This document shows positions 16,281-25,318 of a stretch of 64,000 nucleotides of DNA, one piece after another. The stretch's first letter is position 1. The number at the start of each line of letters is the position of its first letter. Origin of the DNA: Bradyrhizobium sp. (GTDB lineage Bacteria; Pseudomonadota; Alphaproteobacteria; Rhizobiales; Xanthobacteraceae); assembly GCF_027451485.1 (NCBI RefSeq), contig NZ_DAIDJE010000130.1, forward strand, positions 62,001 to 126,000. The letters run 5' to 3'. Both the position numbers and the translations under genes were made by a program. The notes under the pieces are model-generated. The model saw only the letters and a program-made list of their open reading frames with translations. It searched no databases and was not told the DNA's origin.

Positions 16281-18599
16281 ATGAATATCATAGCAAATCC
16301 CAACAAGCTTCGTGGTTTCGAGCGCTCGATCAAGGTCGAGAACGTCTCGCGACGTGACATCGTCAAGGGCCTGGGAATTGCCGGCGCCTTCGTGCTGGCA
16401 GCCCCTTTGACGTCCCGCCCGGCGCTGGCCGCGTATGAGACGGGCGCCGGCAAGATGCCGCACGGCGTCGTGGTCGATCCCCGTGTGTTCGTTTCGATCG
16501 CGCCGGACGGGATGGTTACGATCATCGCGCACCGGTCGGAAATGGGAACGGGCGTGCGGACCAGCCTGCCGCTGATTGTCGCTGAAGAAATGGAAGCCGA
16601 TTGGTCCCGCGTTCACGTTCAGCAGGCCCCTGGCGACGAAGCAAAATATGGCAATCAGGATACTGACGGATCGCGCAGCACGCGGCACTATCTGCTTCCG
16701 ATGCGGCAGATCGGCGCCTGCGCACGCACCATGCTGGAAGCCGCGGCGGCCAAGCGCTGGGGCGTGCCTGCAACCGAGGTCAAGGCCGCCAATCACGAGG
16801 TGGTCCACAATGCCAGCGGCCGAAAGATCGGGTTCGGAGAGCTTGCCGCCGATGCAGCAAAGGAACCGGTGCCCAACATCGACGGGTTGAAGCTAAAGGA
16901 CCCGAAGGACTTCCGCTATCTCGGCAAGGGCGAGGTCTCCATCGTCGACCTCCGCGACATCACGACCGGAACGGCGCGATATGGCGCGGATGTCCGCCTG
17001 CCCGGCATGAAGTATGCGGTGATCGCCCGACCGCCGGTGACCGGTGGCAAGCTGGTGTCGTTCGACGGCAGCGAAGCGATGAAGGTGCCCGGCGTCGAAA
17101 AGGTGATGGAGGTCAAGGGATGGCCTTGGCCCTCAAAATTCCAGCCGCTTGGCGGGGTTGCCGTCATCGCGCGCAACACCGGTGCCGCGATCAAGGGTCG
17201 CGATGCACTGAAACTGATCTGGGACGACGGAGCAAATGGCAAATATGATTCCGTGTCTTACCGGACCGAACTCGAGGCGGCTGCGAGGAAGCCGGGATTG
17301 GTCGTCCGCAAGGAAGGCGATGTCGACGCCGCACTGAAAGGTGCGGACAAGGTGGTCGTCGGTGAATACTATCTGCCGCACCTCGCCCATGTCTCGATGG
17401 AGCCGCCGGTCGCGGTCGCCAACGTCAAGGGCGACAAGGCCGAAATCTGGGCTCCCGTGCAAAGCCCGGGAGGCACGCACGAAGACGTCGCCAAGACGCT
17501 TGGCATCCCGGTCGAGAATGTCACCGTCAATGTGACGCTGCTCGGCGGCGGCTTCGGGCGCAAATCGAAATGCGATTTCGCCCTGGAAGCGGCTTTGCTC
17601 TCGAAGGAACTCGGCGCGCCGGTGAAGGTGCAATGGACGCGGGAGGACGACGTCCGTCACGACTTCCTGCACACCGTCTCCGTCGAGCGCATCGAGGCGG
17701 GCCTCGACAAGAACGGCAAGGTCATCGCGTGGCGGCATCGCAGCGTTGCGCCCAGCATCGCCTCCACCTTCGCAGCGGGTGCGGTGCATCAGGCGCCGTT
17801 CGAACTCGGCATGGGATTGATCGATATGCCGTTCGAGATCGCCAACATCCAGTGCGAAAACCCGGAAGCCGCGGCGCACACGCGTATCGGCTGGTTCCGT
17901 TCGGTGTCGAACATTCCGCGGGCGTTTGCGGTGCAGTCGATGGTCGGCGAAATCGCCCATGCGACCAACCGCGATCAAAAGGAAATGCTGCTGGAGCTGA
18001 TCGGCTCGCCAAGGATCGTGAACCTTTCTTCGGTCAAAGATCCCTGGAACTACGGCGAGCCTTACAGCAGCTATCCGATCGACACCGCGCGCTTGCGCAA
18101 GGTGGTCGAACTGGTCGCCGAGAAAGGCGAATGGGGACGGTCCGTGCCGAAGGGGCATGGACTCGGCATCGCGGTCCACCGCAGCTTCGTCAGCTATATC
18201 GCGACCATCGTCGAGGTCGCTGTCGACGAAAAGGGGAAGCTCACGGTGCCGAGGGTCGATACCGCCATCGATTGCGGGACTTTTGTCAATCCCGAGCGCA
18301 TCCAGTCGCAACTCGAAGGCGCGGCCGTCATGGGATTGAGTCTCGCCAAATATGGCGAGATCACTTTCAAGGACGGCAAGGTCCAACAGAAGAATCTGGA
18401 TGACTTCCCGGTTATTCGGATCGACGAATCGCCGCGCGTCACCAATGTCTACATCGTACCGCCGGGACCGGAGACGCCCCCCAGCGGCGTCGGCGAACCT
18501 GGTGTACCGCCGTTCGCGCCGGCACTGGTCAACGCAATCTTCGCTGCCACCGGAAAACGCATCCGGGCGCTTCCGATCGGCAAGCAACTGGAGACGTGA
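16281..18599 (+). CDS. iorB: Molybdopterin-binding large subunit of an aldehyde/isoquinoline oxidoreductase-type enzyme
   Basis: The 772-residue protein has a Tat signal ([20 protein letters not shown]), so the enzyme is assembled with its cofactor and exported to the periplasm. Xanthine-oxidase-family motifs are present: [31 protein letters not shown] and, near the C-terminus, [14 protein letters not shown] with the predicted catalytic Glu. It would hydroxylate an aldehyde or N-heterocycle using water as oxygen source. A GTG at 16275 is an alternative start; the ATG at 16281 is preferred. A convergent PQQ dehydrogenase locus follows, suggesting sequential oxidation of alcohols to aldehydes to acids. 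Confidence 0.92.
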   Translation: MNIIANPNKLRGFERSIKVENVSRRDIVKGLGIAGAFVLAAPLTSRPALAAYETGAGKMPHGVVVDPRVFVSIAPDGMVTIIAHRSEMGTGVRTSLPLIVAEEMEADWSRVHVQQAPGDEAKYGNQDTDGSRSTRHYLLPMRQIGACARTMLEAAAAKRWGVPATEVKAANHEVVHNASGRKIGFGELAADAAKEPVPNIDGLKLKDPKDFRYLGKGEVSIVDLRDITTGTARYGADVRLPGMKYAVIARPPVTGGKLVSFDGSEAMKVPGVEKVMEVKGWPWPSKFQPLGGVAVIARNTGAAIKGRDALKLIWDDGANGKYDSVSYRTELEAAARKPGLVVRKEGDVDAALKGADKVVVGEYYLPHLAHVSMEPPVAVANVKGDKAEIWAPVQSPGGTHEDVAKTLGIPVENVTVNVTLLGGGFGRKSKCDFALEAALLSKELGAPVKVQWTREDDVRHDFLHTVSVERIEAGLDKNGKVIAWRHRSVAPSIASTFAAGAVHQAPFELGMGLIDMPFEIANIQCENPEAAAHTRIGWFRSVSNIPRAFAVQSMVGEIAHATNRDQKEMLLELIGSPRIVNLSSVKDPWNYGEPYSSYPIDTARLRKVVELVAEKGEWGRSVPKGHGLGIAVHRSFVSYIATIVEVAVDEKGKLTVPRVDTAIDCGTFVNPERIQSQLEGAAVMGLSLAKYGEITFKDGKVQQKNLDDFPVIRIDESPRVTNVYIVPPGPETPPSGVGEPGVPPFAPALVNAIFAATGKRIRALPIGKQLET

Positions 18600-18616
18600 G
18601 GGGAGCGGTTGTGTCA

Positions 18617-18650
18617 TTGCGTCGATCTGCCGAAAGGCAGGTCGACGCAA
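18617..18650. terminator. Strong hairpin between convergent operons, probable bidirectional terminator
   Basis: TTGCGTCGA and TCGACGCAA form nine perfect pairs. An inner CTGCC-GAAA-GGCAG stem-loop follows after single unpaired bases. It lies between the iorB stop (18599) and the Rieske stop (18693), where transcripts from both strands end. No long U-run follows, so it may act as an RNA-stabilising or bidirectional terminator. Confidence 0.65.
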
Positions 18651-18692
18651 TCCAAACTCGATATCCGCGCGCCGCGCGATCTCAGGCGCAGC

Positions 18693-19286
18693 TCAGCCCT
18701 GCGTGCCGCCGACCCGGCTCGTGAAAGTCCTGGCAACCGTCACAACGCCGTCTTTGAGCTTCAGTCCGAGCGCCGGAAGCGGGCGCGGGGCCGGACCGTC
18801 GAGCACCTCGGCGCCATTTCTCGGATCGAAGACCGAGCCGTGGCAGGAGCAGACAAAGGCTTTGCGATCCGTGGACCACATGTTCACCGGGCAACCCTGG
18901 TGCGTGCAGACGGCCGTGTAGGCGACGACGCCATCGGCGGCGTGCGCCCGGGTTTCTTCGCTTAGCGTGGCGGGGTCGAACCTTGCCAGTATCACCAGAC
19001 TGAGTCGGTTGTTACGCACGGTGCCGTCCGGAGCCATCGGGAACACCTGCATCTGCGGACCGCCGAGCGCGAGATCCTCGGCGCGCACCACCTGCCCCTT
19101 TTTCGGACCGGTCAGAAACGTAAAGCGATCGTCGGGCGCCGGCGGCTTGTCGGACTCGTCCTCCTCGGCCTGCGCGCCGACCGCCAGCAGCGGTGCAAGC
19201 GCCAGCGTGAGGAATGTTCGCCTCCGATAGCAGCGAAAGTGCAGCCGATCATCGCACGGCATGGGGCCAACATCCTTCATTTTCAT
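18693..19286 (-). CDS. Exported Rieske (2Fe-2S) protein
   Basis: The 197-residue product has a twin-Arg-like export signal (YRRRTFLTLALAPLLAVGAQ). Its Rieske domain has CTHQGC (near 128) and CSCHGS (near 148), the two Cys-His pairs of the cluster. FDPRNGAEVLDGPAPRPLP is the usual proline loop. It would be a periplasmic one-electron carrier or oxidoreductase subunit. Its ATG overlaps the stop of the preceding secreted-protein gene (ATGA), and the PQQ dehydrogenase is the first gene of the operon. It may take electrons from the quinoprotein in place of, or together with, a cytochrome c; none is encoded here. That role is inferred from context. Confidence 0.88.
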   Translation of the reverse strand: MKMKDVGPMPCDDRLHFRCYRRRTFLTLALAPLLAVGAQAEEDESDKPPAPDDRFTFLTGPKKGQVVRAEDLALGGPQMQVFPMAPDGTVRNNRLSLVILARFDPATLSEETRAHAADGVVAYTAVCTHQGCPVNMWSTDRKAFVCSCHGSVFDPRNGAEVLDGPAPRPLPALGLKLKDGVVTVARTFTSRVGGTQG

Positions 19287-19738
19287 TCCGTGCCGTTGAC
19301 GTTGGCGATCAGGCGCAGCGAAACCATCGACAGCTCGTCCGTACCGTGGATGTAGCCGACCCTGAAATAGCCGTTGATGGGATGTTTGCCAGGCTTGGTG
19401 GGCCGCACGTCGATCGCGAAATCAAGCCCGTCGTCCTGAACGGTGCCGCGCACCACACGGTGCTCGAAGGCGACCCCGTCGTCAAACGACGACAACTCGA
19501 TGACACGATTGTTGTAGCCGTGAAGAACACGATAGCCGTCGCGAATGTGCAGCGTGGCGTGCAGCACCGCCGGCTCGCCGACCTTGGCGGACACGTCGGT
19601 CACCTCGACGACATAGGCAGGCGATTCATCGGCTTGCGCCGCTCTGACGCCCGGGAGGGCCGACGCGGTCGCAAGTGCAGCAATCGCTGCAAGGGCGGAG
19701 AGGCGGATCAGCATTGATCCCGTTCGAACATGTTGCAT
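19283..19738 (-). CDS. Secreted protein of the PQQ-dehydrogenase/Rieske operon
   Basis: From the ATG at 19738 the product has 151 residues with a clear signal peptide (LIRLSALAAIAALATASALP, cleavage near VRAA). The mature domain looks beta-rich, with VVEVTDVSAKVGEPAVLHAT, then HIRDGYRVLHGYNNRVIELS and KPGKHPINGYFRVGYIHGTD. The frame is open further upstream, but that part lacks a signal. It starts 104 bases after the PQQ dehydrogenase stop and overlaps the Rieske start. I do not recognise the family. Position suggests a periplasmic accessory or electron-transfer scaffold for the quinoprotein. Confidence 0.75.
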   Translation of the reverse strand: MQHVRTGSMLIRLSALAAIAALATASALPGVRAAQADESPAYVVEVTDVSAKVGEPAVLHATLHIRDGYRVLHGYNNRVIELSSFDDGVAFEHRVVRGTVQDDGLDFAIDVRPTKPGKHPINGYFRVGYIHGTDELSMVSLRLIANVNGTE

Positions 19739-19842
19739 CGTCAAAATCCCGAGATGTGAGATCGTTCGGCAGAGGGCAAAGCCCGAGCCTGCCGGGAAAA
19801 TCGGCCGCCATGTCTGGCGGCCGATCGCGAACCAGGATGGGC

Positions 19843-21573
19843 TCACTTGGAGACGGCGAAGACCCAGACGACACCGCCCTGCGGCACGTCCTTCTGCCAG
19901 CCTACCAGCTCGCTCATCAGTCCCTCCTGGAATGCGGCATCGACTCCGTAGCCGGACTCAACCGCCACGTACTGCACGCCATTGACCTCAAAGGTCGAGG
20001 GCGGTGCGATCACCCCGGAGTTGGTCTTGAAGTGCCAGAGCTGCTCGCCGGTATTGGCATCATAGGCGCGGAACTCGCGGTCGTTGGTGCCGCCCGTGAA
20101 CAGCAGGCCGCCGGCCGTTGTGAGCACCGACCCCCACATCATCGAGCCCGAATACAGGTTGCGCCAGGCCCGCTTGCCGGTGTTGACGTCATAGGCCTGG
20201 AGTTCGCCGTAGAAGCTCGCCTTGGTGTCGACCGAGAAGTGCAGGTCGGGAATGCCGACGCCTGTCCACCATTGCCCGGGAATGCGCTCCTCGACCTTGC
20301 CTTCCAGGGTGTTGCAGTGGTTTTCGTTGGAGGGAATGTAGACCATGCCGGTCTTCGGATTATAGGCCTCGTACGGCCAGTCCTTGCCGCCCCACAGGCC
20401 GGGACAGAACTGCGCCGATTTGCCGGTGGCGGGCTTGTGGGCCGGATCGACGTCAGGCCGCCCGGTCTTGGGATCAATGCTCTTGAACACGTTCTGCGGC
20501 ACGTAAGCCTCGGCCTTGATGAAGGAAATCTGGCCTTCGGGAGTGCGCTTCAGCCAGTAGAGATAGCCGTTGCGCGCCGGCTTCAGCAGGCCCGACGTCG
20601 TGGTGCCGTCCTTCTGGAAGTCCACCAGCATCGGCGCATTCATCTCATCCCAGTCCCACGACTCGTTCTGGTGATACTGGAAATAGCCCTTCATCTTGCC
20701 GGTATCGCCATCGAGCGCGAGCGTCGAGGAGGTGTAGAGGTTGTCTCCCGGGCGTTGATCGCCGAACCACGGAGAGCCATTGCCGGTTCCCCAATAGACC
20801 GTGTTTGTATCCGGGTCATAGTTGCCGGTCATCCAGGTTGACCCGCCGCCTGTCTTCCAAGTGTCGGGCTTTTGCCAAGTGTCGCTTCCCGGCTCGCCGG
20901 GTGCCGGCACCGAATAGGTCTTCCACACCGACTTGCCCGACTCGGCATCGAACGCTTCGACAAAGCCGCGCACGCCGAACTCGCCGCCGGCAACGCCGAC
21001 CAGAATCTTCCCCTTCACGACCAGAGGCGCCATGGTCATGTAGTAACCGTTCTTCCAATCCTCGACCTTCGTGTTCCAGACGACCTTGCCGGTTTTGGCG
21101 TCCAGCGCCACCAGCACGGCATCAAGCCCGGCCACATAGACCTTGTCGCCATACAGGGCCACGCCGCGATTGGTGTTGTGCAGCGCACTGAACCCCTCGG
21201 GAAGCTTGGGCTTGTAGCGCCAGAGCAGATTGCCGGTCGCCGCATCCAGCGCCACCACCTGGCTGTATGGTGTTGAAATGAACATCACGCCGTTGTTGAC
21301 GATGGGAGGCGCTTCGTGGCCGGAATCAACGCCGGTGGAGAAAGCCCACACCGGCACCAGTGACTTCACGTTGCCGGTGTTGATTTGATCGAGTGGACTG
21401 TAGCTCCAGCCCTTGTAGCTGCCGCGCGTCATCAGCCAGTTTTCCGGCTCCGGGTGCTCGAGCCGGGCTGATGTCACGGGACTGTAGTTGTCAATCGGAC
21501 CGGCGAAGACCGCGGTTGGTAGAAGGGTCGTGAACGCGACAACGCTCGATAAAAGCCATTGCTTTCTGGTCAT
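19843..21573 (-). CDS. PQQ-dependent alcohol dehydrogenase with lanthanide-type metal site
   Basis: The 576-residue secreted quinoprotein (signal peptide to about AVFA, residue 24) is an eight-bladed propeller of the methanol/ethanol dehydrogenase class. Metal and PQQ ligands align as Glu198 (GGEFGVRG), Asn265 (GTGNGSPW) and catalytic Asp307. Asp309 in SWDWDEMN is the extra aspartate that marks lanthanide-dependent XoxF/PedH-type enzymes; calcium enzymes have Ala or Ser there. The vicinal Cys pair near the active site of many methanol dehydrogenases is absent. There is no cytochrome c domain. It heads an operon with a secreted protein and a Rieske protein. No PQQ biosynthesis or cytochrome gene is nearby. 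Substrate unknown; a primary alcohol is likely. Confidence 0.92.
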   Translation of the reverse strand: MTRKQWLLSSVVAFTTLLPTAVFAGPIDNYSPVTSARLEHPEPENWLMTRGSYKGWSYSPLDQINTGNVKSLVPVWAFSTGVDSGHEAPPIVNNGVMFISTPYSQVVALDAATGNLLWRYKPKLPEGFSALHNTNRGVALYGDKVYVAGLDAVLVALDAKTGKVVWNTKVEDWKNGYYMTMAPLVVKGKILVGVAGGEFGVRGFVEAFDAESGKSVWKTYSVPAPGEPGSDTWQKPDTWKTGGGSTWMTGNYDPDTNTVYWGTGNGSPWFGDQRPGDNLYTSSTLALDGDTGKMKGYFQYHQNESWDWDEMNAPMLVDFQKDGTTTSGLLKPARNGYLYWLKRTPEGQISFIKAEAYVPQNVFKSIDPKTGRPDVDPAHKPATGKSAQFCPGLWGGKDWPYEAYNPKTGMVYIPSNENHCNTLEGKVEERIPGQWWTGVGIPDLHFSVDTKASFYGELQAYDVNTGKRAWRNLYSGSMMWGSVLTTAGGLLFTGGTNDREFRAYDANTGEQLWHFKTNSGVIAPPSTFEVNGVQYVAVESGYGVDAAFQEGLMSELVGWQKDVPQGGVVWVFAVSK

Positions 21574-22306
21574 GGACGCTATCTCCCTATGCTGCTTTTT
21601 TTCGCTTACCGCATTGCGGTCAGTACGATCGTCCGGAGCACGGGAAACAGTTGCGACCGCGCCCCCTCAGCCCTGTCGAACACCTCCTTTTCCAATCCTG
21701 ACGCCGTTACGGCGAAAGAGTCGTCTGGTGTCGTAACCGCCCGCTCAAACGAGCGGGCAGCGCGCTGGTCCCAACGACCGCAGATCATTGAATATCGCGG
21801 CGGCGGCTTATCTTGTCGGCAACTTATGAGCGCATCTTGGGCGTCGCCCGAGGCAAAAAAAAGACCGTCGAATGCCTTCGCGAAACAATCGTCGGCAGCC
21901 TTTCGGTTTCCGCTGTCCTGCTATGCACAGATCAAGATGTTCGATCGAGAGGCCGGCACTTTGTTATGTGCAGGCGGAGTCACCAATCGTCGACCCTTCC
22001 ATCCTGATTGAAGCCGCCGCTCTTGCATACCATATCCCAAAGCAGCTCGGGCATGACTCGACTTCGCCCGCCGTGGCAGCAGTTTACGACATGCGAAGCA
22101 AGCCGGCTCTTTCTTCTCGCCCGTTTCCCTTACGTCGTCTTGATCGGATCATCATCCCGCGGCTTCGCGGCTCTCGGCAGCCCAAATAACGTCAGATGCT
22201 TCGCAATTTCGTTTGATCGGCTCCCCGAACACGGACCGAATTCGAGACGGCTGCATTTCAGGCAGATTGCACGGATTCTAGCCGCCCGATCGCCGATCCT
22301 GGTCCG
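21574..22306. other. Long non-coding stretch upstream of the PQQ-dehydrogenase operon
   Basis: About 730 bases lie between the quinoprotein start and the stop of the leftward MarR gene. Several overlapping short frames exist on the plus strand, but none looks protein-like. The promoter of the quinoprotein operon should lie near 21574-21760. One hairpin (21739-21758) is noted separately. I see no FixK or EcfG box. Confidence 0.45.
21739..21758. other. Eight-base-pair GC-rich hairpin upstream of the quinoprotein gene
   Basis: GCCCGCTC-AAAC-GAGCGGGC is a perfect inverted repeat with a four-base loop, about 165 bases before the PQQ dehydrogenase start. No U-run follows on either strand. It could be a leader hairpin, a leftover terminator or a dimeric operator. 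Confidence 0.45.
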
Positions 22307-22792
22307 TCAGTCTGGAGCGTCCGCAGTTTCGCTCAGCCTGTCACGACCTGCCACGACCTTCTGCATCATTGCGATAAACCGCTTTTGCTCAGCCTTGCTC
22401 AGGCCGTCGAGCGTCTCATAATGCGCCGCGCGTGCCGGCGCCTCGATCTTCCGCAACAATCGTTCGCCGGATCTGGTCAACCGGCACATCTGCGCCCGGC
22501 GGTCCCGGCTATGCACGGCGCGTTCGATAAATTTGCGGGATTGCAGTCGCTTAAGCGCTCCTGTTGTGGTCGTGCGATCGAGCATGACTTCCGCGGCGAG
22601 CGTGGTTTGATCTGCCGCGCCGCGCCGCGCCAATGCTGTCAGAAGGCTGTATTGCAGCGGTGTGATGTCAAAGCCGGCGCATTTCCTTTGAAACAAGGCG
22701 ACATGGATCTGGTGCAGCCGCCGGATCAGAAATCCAGGCCGTTTCTCCAGCTGCCAAGAGCTGCCGCGCTGTCGCACTGTCTTGCCGGTCAT
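22307..22792 (-). CDS. MarR-family transcriptional regulator
   Basis: The 161-residue protein has the MarR winged-helix layout. An N-terminal dimerisation helix (FLIRRLHQIHVALFQRKCAG) comes first, then a recognition region TLAAEVMLDRTTTTGALKRL, a wing with SRDRRAQMCRLTRSG, and a C-terminal helix pair. The ATG at 22792 follows ACAGGA and gives the usual length; the frame is open another 27 codons upstream. It is divergent from an amidohydrolase gene, the usual arrangement for a MarR repressor that controls its neighbour and itself. A 20-bp inverted repeat lies in the shared promoter region. Its inducer is presumably the amidohydrolase substrate or a related aromatic or amide compound. Confidence 0.9.
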   Translation of the reverse strand: MTGKTVRQRGSSWQLEKRPGFLIRRLHQIHVALFQRKCAGFDITPLQYSLLTALARRGAADQTTLAAEVMLDRTTTTGALKRLQSRKFIERAVHSRDRRAQMCRLTRSGERLLRKIEAPARAAHYETLDGLSKAEQKRFIAMMQKVVAGRDRLSETADAPD

Positions 22793-22878
22793 TCCTGTTC
22801 CATCCTTCGCCCTCGCCGCACCGATTTGATGCGACGGATATCCTGCGGGTCTATGGCACGAATGTTGCTGCATTCACA

Positions 22879-22898
22879 ATACGAAGTATGCTTCGCAT
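22879..22898. promoter_or_regulatory. Candidate MarR operator
   Basis: ATACGAAG-TATG-CTTCGCAT is an inverted repeat with one mismatch across eight-base arms. It lies between the divergent MarR (start 22792) and amidohydrolase (start 22955) genes. Size and position fit a MarR dimer site covering one or both promoters. Confidence 0.5.
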
Positions 22899-22954
22899 TC
22901 CGCCGGTCCTATGGTCGCAAATCGAACCCGCCACCGGGAAAAGGAGATCAGCCA

Positions 22955-24232
22955 ATGTCCGCAAATACCAGCTTCGACCTGCTCCTGCGCGGTGGCCGCG
23001 TGATCGATCCGGCCGCGGGCGTCGACGGCCTGAAAGACGTAGCGATCCGCGACGGCAGGGTTGCCGCGGTCCAATCCGATATCCTGCCGGCCAGCGCCAG
23101 GGACGTCATCGACGTCACCGGCAAGCTCGTCCTGCCGGGGCTCATCGATACCCACGCTCACGTCTATCAGTATGTAACCGGCCGCTTCGGTGTGAACGCT
23201 GACATGGTCGGCGTGCAGTCCGGGGTGACGACCCTGGTCGATCAGGGCGGTCCGTCCTGCATGACGTTGCCCGGCTTCCGGAATTTCATTGCCGGGCAAG
23301 CGAAGTCGCGCACGCTGGCGTTCCTGTCGGCCTATCTGGTCGGAGGTCTGGAGGGACATTATTACCCGAACCTCTATAGCCCGGACTGCGTCGACATCGA
23401 CGCCACCGTGAAGGCCGCCAAAGCCAATCCCGACCTTGTTCGCGGCATCAAGGCGCATGCCGAAATCGGCGGCTTCGCCCGCTGGGGCATTCGCGTCATC
23501 GAAATGGCGACCGAGATCGGACGCCGCGCCGATCTTCCGGTCTACGTCCATTTCGGCCAGCTCTGGGGCCTGCCGGCCAGCGGTGCCAATGGCGAAGACG
23601 TCGACACCATTCTGGAACGCGTGGTTCCGCTGCTGCGAAACGGCGATATTCTCGCCCACCCGTTCACGCGGCATCCTGGCGGCTTTGTCAATCGGCAAGG
23701 CGAGGTGCATCCCGTAATTCAGGCCGCACTCGACAAGGGCTTGAGGATCGACGTCGGCCACGGCAGTCATTTCTCCTATCGCCTCGCGCGCAAGGCTATT
23801 GACGCCGGCATCATCCCCACCACGCTGGGTGCGGACATTCACGGCTATAACACCCATGTTCCGGCGCCCGCCGGCACCCCCGACGAGCACGCCGACGACG
23901 AGAACCATCCGTTTGCGGGCCAGGCCAAGTTCAGCCTGGTGCAGGCCATGAGTTCGATGATGGCGCTCGGACTTTCGCTTGAGCAGGTCGTGCCGATGGT
24001 GACCTCGCATCCCGCGGAAATGCTCGGGCTCGCGGGCGAGATCGGCACGCTACGCCCGGGTGTCGAAGCCGACGTCACCGTTCTCAACGAACAGCGCGGC
24101 CGCTATATCCTGCGCGACAATGAAAAGACCGAGGTGGTAGCCGACAGCCTGTTGCAGCCGGCGTTCTGTTTGCGGGCGGGCGTCCGTTACGATGCCATCG
24201 CCCCGATCCTGCCGCACGCGGTGGCTGCCTAG
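22955..24232 (+). CDS. Amidohydrolase/deacetylase-family metallohydrolase
   Basis: The 425-residue enzyme belongs to the dihydroorotase-like branch of the amidohydrolase superfamily. LLLRGGRVIDPAAGVDGLKD starts the beta-sandwich. PGLIDTHAHVYQY gives the HxH metal pair, GIKAHAEIGG the bridging (carboxylated) Lys, and YVHFGQ and DILAHPFTRH the two later His. TTLGADIHGYNTH holds the catalytic Asp. It would hydrolyse a cyclic amide or N-acyl compound in the cytoplasm. The start follows AAAAGGAGA. The only linked gene is the divergent MarR regulator. The exact substrate is unknown; D-aminoacylase, enamidase and isoaspartyl-type activities occur in relatives. Confidence 0.88.
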   Translation: MSANTSFDLLLRGGRVIDPAAGVDGLKDVAIRDGRVAAVQSDILPASARDVIDVTGKLVLPGLIDTHAHVYQYVTGRFGVNADMVGVQSGVTTLVDQGGPSCMTLPGFRNFIAGQAKSRTLAFLSAYLVGGLEGHYYPNLYSPDCVDIDATVKAAKANPDLVRGIKAHAEIGGFARWGIRVIEMATEIGRRADLPVYVHFGQLWGLPASGANGEDVDTILERVVPLLRNGDILAHPFTRHPGGFVNRQGEVHPVIQAALDKGLRIDVGHGSHFSYRLARKAIDAGIIPTTLGADIHGYNTHVPAPAGTPDEHADDENHPFAGQAKFSLVQAMSSMMALGLSLEQVVPMVTSHPAEMLGLAGEIGTLRPGVEADVTVLNEQRGRYILRDNEKTEVVADSLLQPAFCLRAGVRYDAIAPILPHAVAA

Positions 24233-24416
24233 CGTTAAGGGCACGAACGCAAGGGGCGAATTTGCGTAATCGAGGCCGCCCCGCACCGGTCAGGTTCAGT
24301 GCGCGCGATTGGATTGTTTGAAGGCTACGTGCCCCTGGGGATCATCTATCATGGGCTCGTCGGTACAGCGCTTCGCCGTTTATTCGCCGCTGCTGAGGTT
24401 CCGGTAGCCGGATCAG

Positions 24417-24860
24417 TCACAGACGATTGACCTCGAACTCCTCGCAGGAATAGCCGAGTTTCGATAGCCCCTCCTCGAGGAAGTCGCCTGCGAGCGGAGT
24501 ACCGATCAGATACTCTGCTGTACGCTCGTTGTGCGCACGCGCGGCCTCTTCCCGCACCTCGGACCAATCACCGGACGAATAGTCGTCGCGGCCCAGCCAC
24601 ATCAAGGCAATTAGATCGATCTGCTCATCTTCGGAGAGAGAATCGATGAGAGATGTGAGTTCTTCGACCACGGGGTCGTCAGCATGCTCCTCAAGCACAC
24701 TGATATCCTTATCGTCCGACGGATTTGATCCCGGATCCGGCTCGGTGGTCTCGTCCTTGGCATCAAATTCGCGCGCCTTGATGATGATAAAGCAAACCTT
24801 CTCGGGAGAGATAGTGAGAGACGCCGCCTCGGCTTCTGCTGCCTTTGGATTGTCTTTCAT
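24417..24860 (-). CDS. DUF3775 domain protein
   Basis: From the ATG at 24860 the product is 147 acidic residues. The DUF3775 core includes LTISPEKVCFIIIKAREFDA, then an Asp/Glu-rich spacer, EELTSLIDSLSEDEQIDLIA, LMWLGRDDY and LIGTPLAGDFLEEGLSKLGY. The family is a small cytoplasmic protein of unknown function common in rhizobia. Two FixK/FNR palindromes lie 105-193 bases upstream, with the nearer one positioned for a leader of about 70 bases, so oxygen-limited expression is likely. It is not in an operon. A longer open frame upstream adds 16 unlikely residues. Confidence 0.8.
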   Translation of the reverse strand: MKDNPKAAEAEAASLTISPEKVCFIIIKAREFDAKDETTEPDPGSNPSDDKDISVLEEHADDPVVEELTSLIDSLSEDEQIDLIALMWLGRDDYSSGDWSEVREEAARAHNERTAEYLIGTPLAGDFLEEGLSKLGYSCEEFEVNRL

Positions 24861-24964
24861 CGCGTAAACTCCAAGCCGACCCCGACAGTTGCATGCCCCC
24901 TTGAGCAATCACCTGTCTTGCGGTGGGGACCACGCGATCTAGCCGCATCGGCCTTCGACGCGAT

Positions 24965-24978
24965 TTGATCGATGTCAA
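24965..24978. promoter_or_regulatory. FixK/FNR box upstream of DUF3775
   Basis: TTGATCGATGTCAA fits TTGA-N6-TCAA. If activated at -41.5 on the minus strand, transcription would start near 24930, giving a leader of about 70 bases to the DUF3775 ATG. Confidence 0.65.
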
Positions 24979-25039
24979 CCCTGACTGTCTTGATTGCTTG
25001 GGCCTGCGCCGGTCCAAGACTCTGTCGTTTCGGCATCGG

Positions 25040-25053
25040 TTGATTCAAATCAA
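25040..25053. promoter_or_regulatory. FixK/FNR box, perfect palindrome
   Basis: TTGATTCAAATCAA is a fully symmetric TTGAT-N4-ATCAA site. It lies 75 bases from the previous box and could be a second upstream site for DUF3775 or serve a rightward transcript toward the gene at 25319. Confidence 0.65.
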
Positions 25054-25318
25054 TGTCCGGAAACCTGCTTCCGCGCATTAATTTCCAATCCGTCGTGCGG
25101 AGGCAAGATCGGTGAAGCAAGGCAGTGAAGCGCTACGGGCGTGGATTTGCCAAGGCGACGAACCCCTCTGCTGATGAAACGCGGCGGCAGGTCCGTGCCG
25201 TTCCATCTGGATCACCCCGAGGGCGACCTCGGTTTCGACCGTGATGGGCGGCGCGGGTCCCTCATAGCAGTGCTTGATGCAGCACATGTTCCGCGAAATC
25301 GGTGCGTAAGGCTTGCCG

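Larger units (their letters stand above)
24861..25318. other. Intergenic region with two FixK/FNR boxes
   Basis: About 460 bases between a leftward DUF3775 gene and a rightward small gene. It holds two strict TTGA-N6-TCAA palindromes. A leftward frame at 25078-25287 (69 codons) and a rightward frame at 25141-25329 overlap one another; neither can be established as a gene without comparison. Confidence 0.5.

Noticed and set aside
17133-18650. A 505-codon minus-strand open frame opposite iorB
   Set aside because: Antisense to a gene with clear molybdenum-hydroxylase motifs; the translated product is Asp/Arg-rich and unlike any family.
25078-25287. A 69-codon minus-strand frame (MCCIKHCYEG start)
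   Set aside because: It has a mixed composition and overlaps another small frame; no ribosome site or domain supports it. It could be real but I cannot support it.
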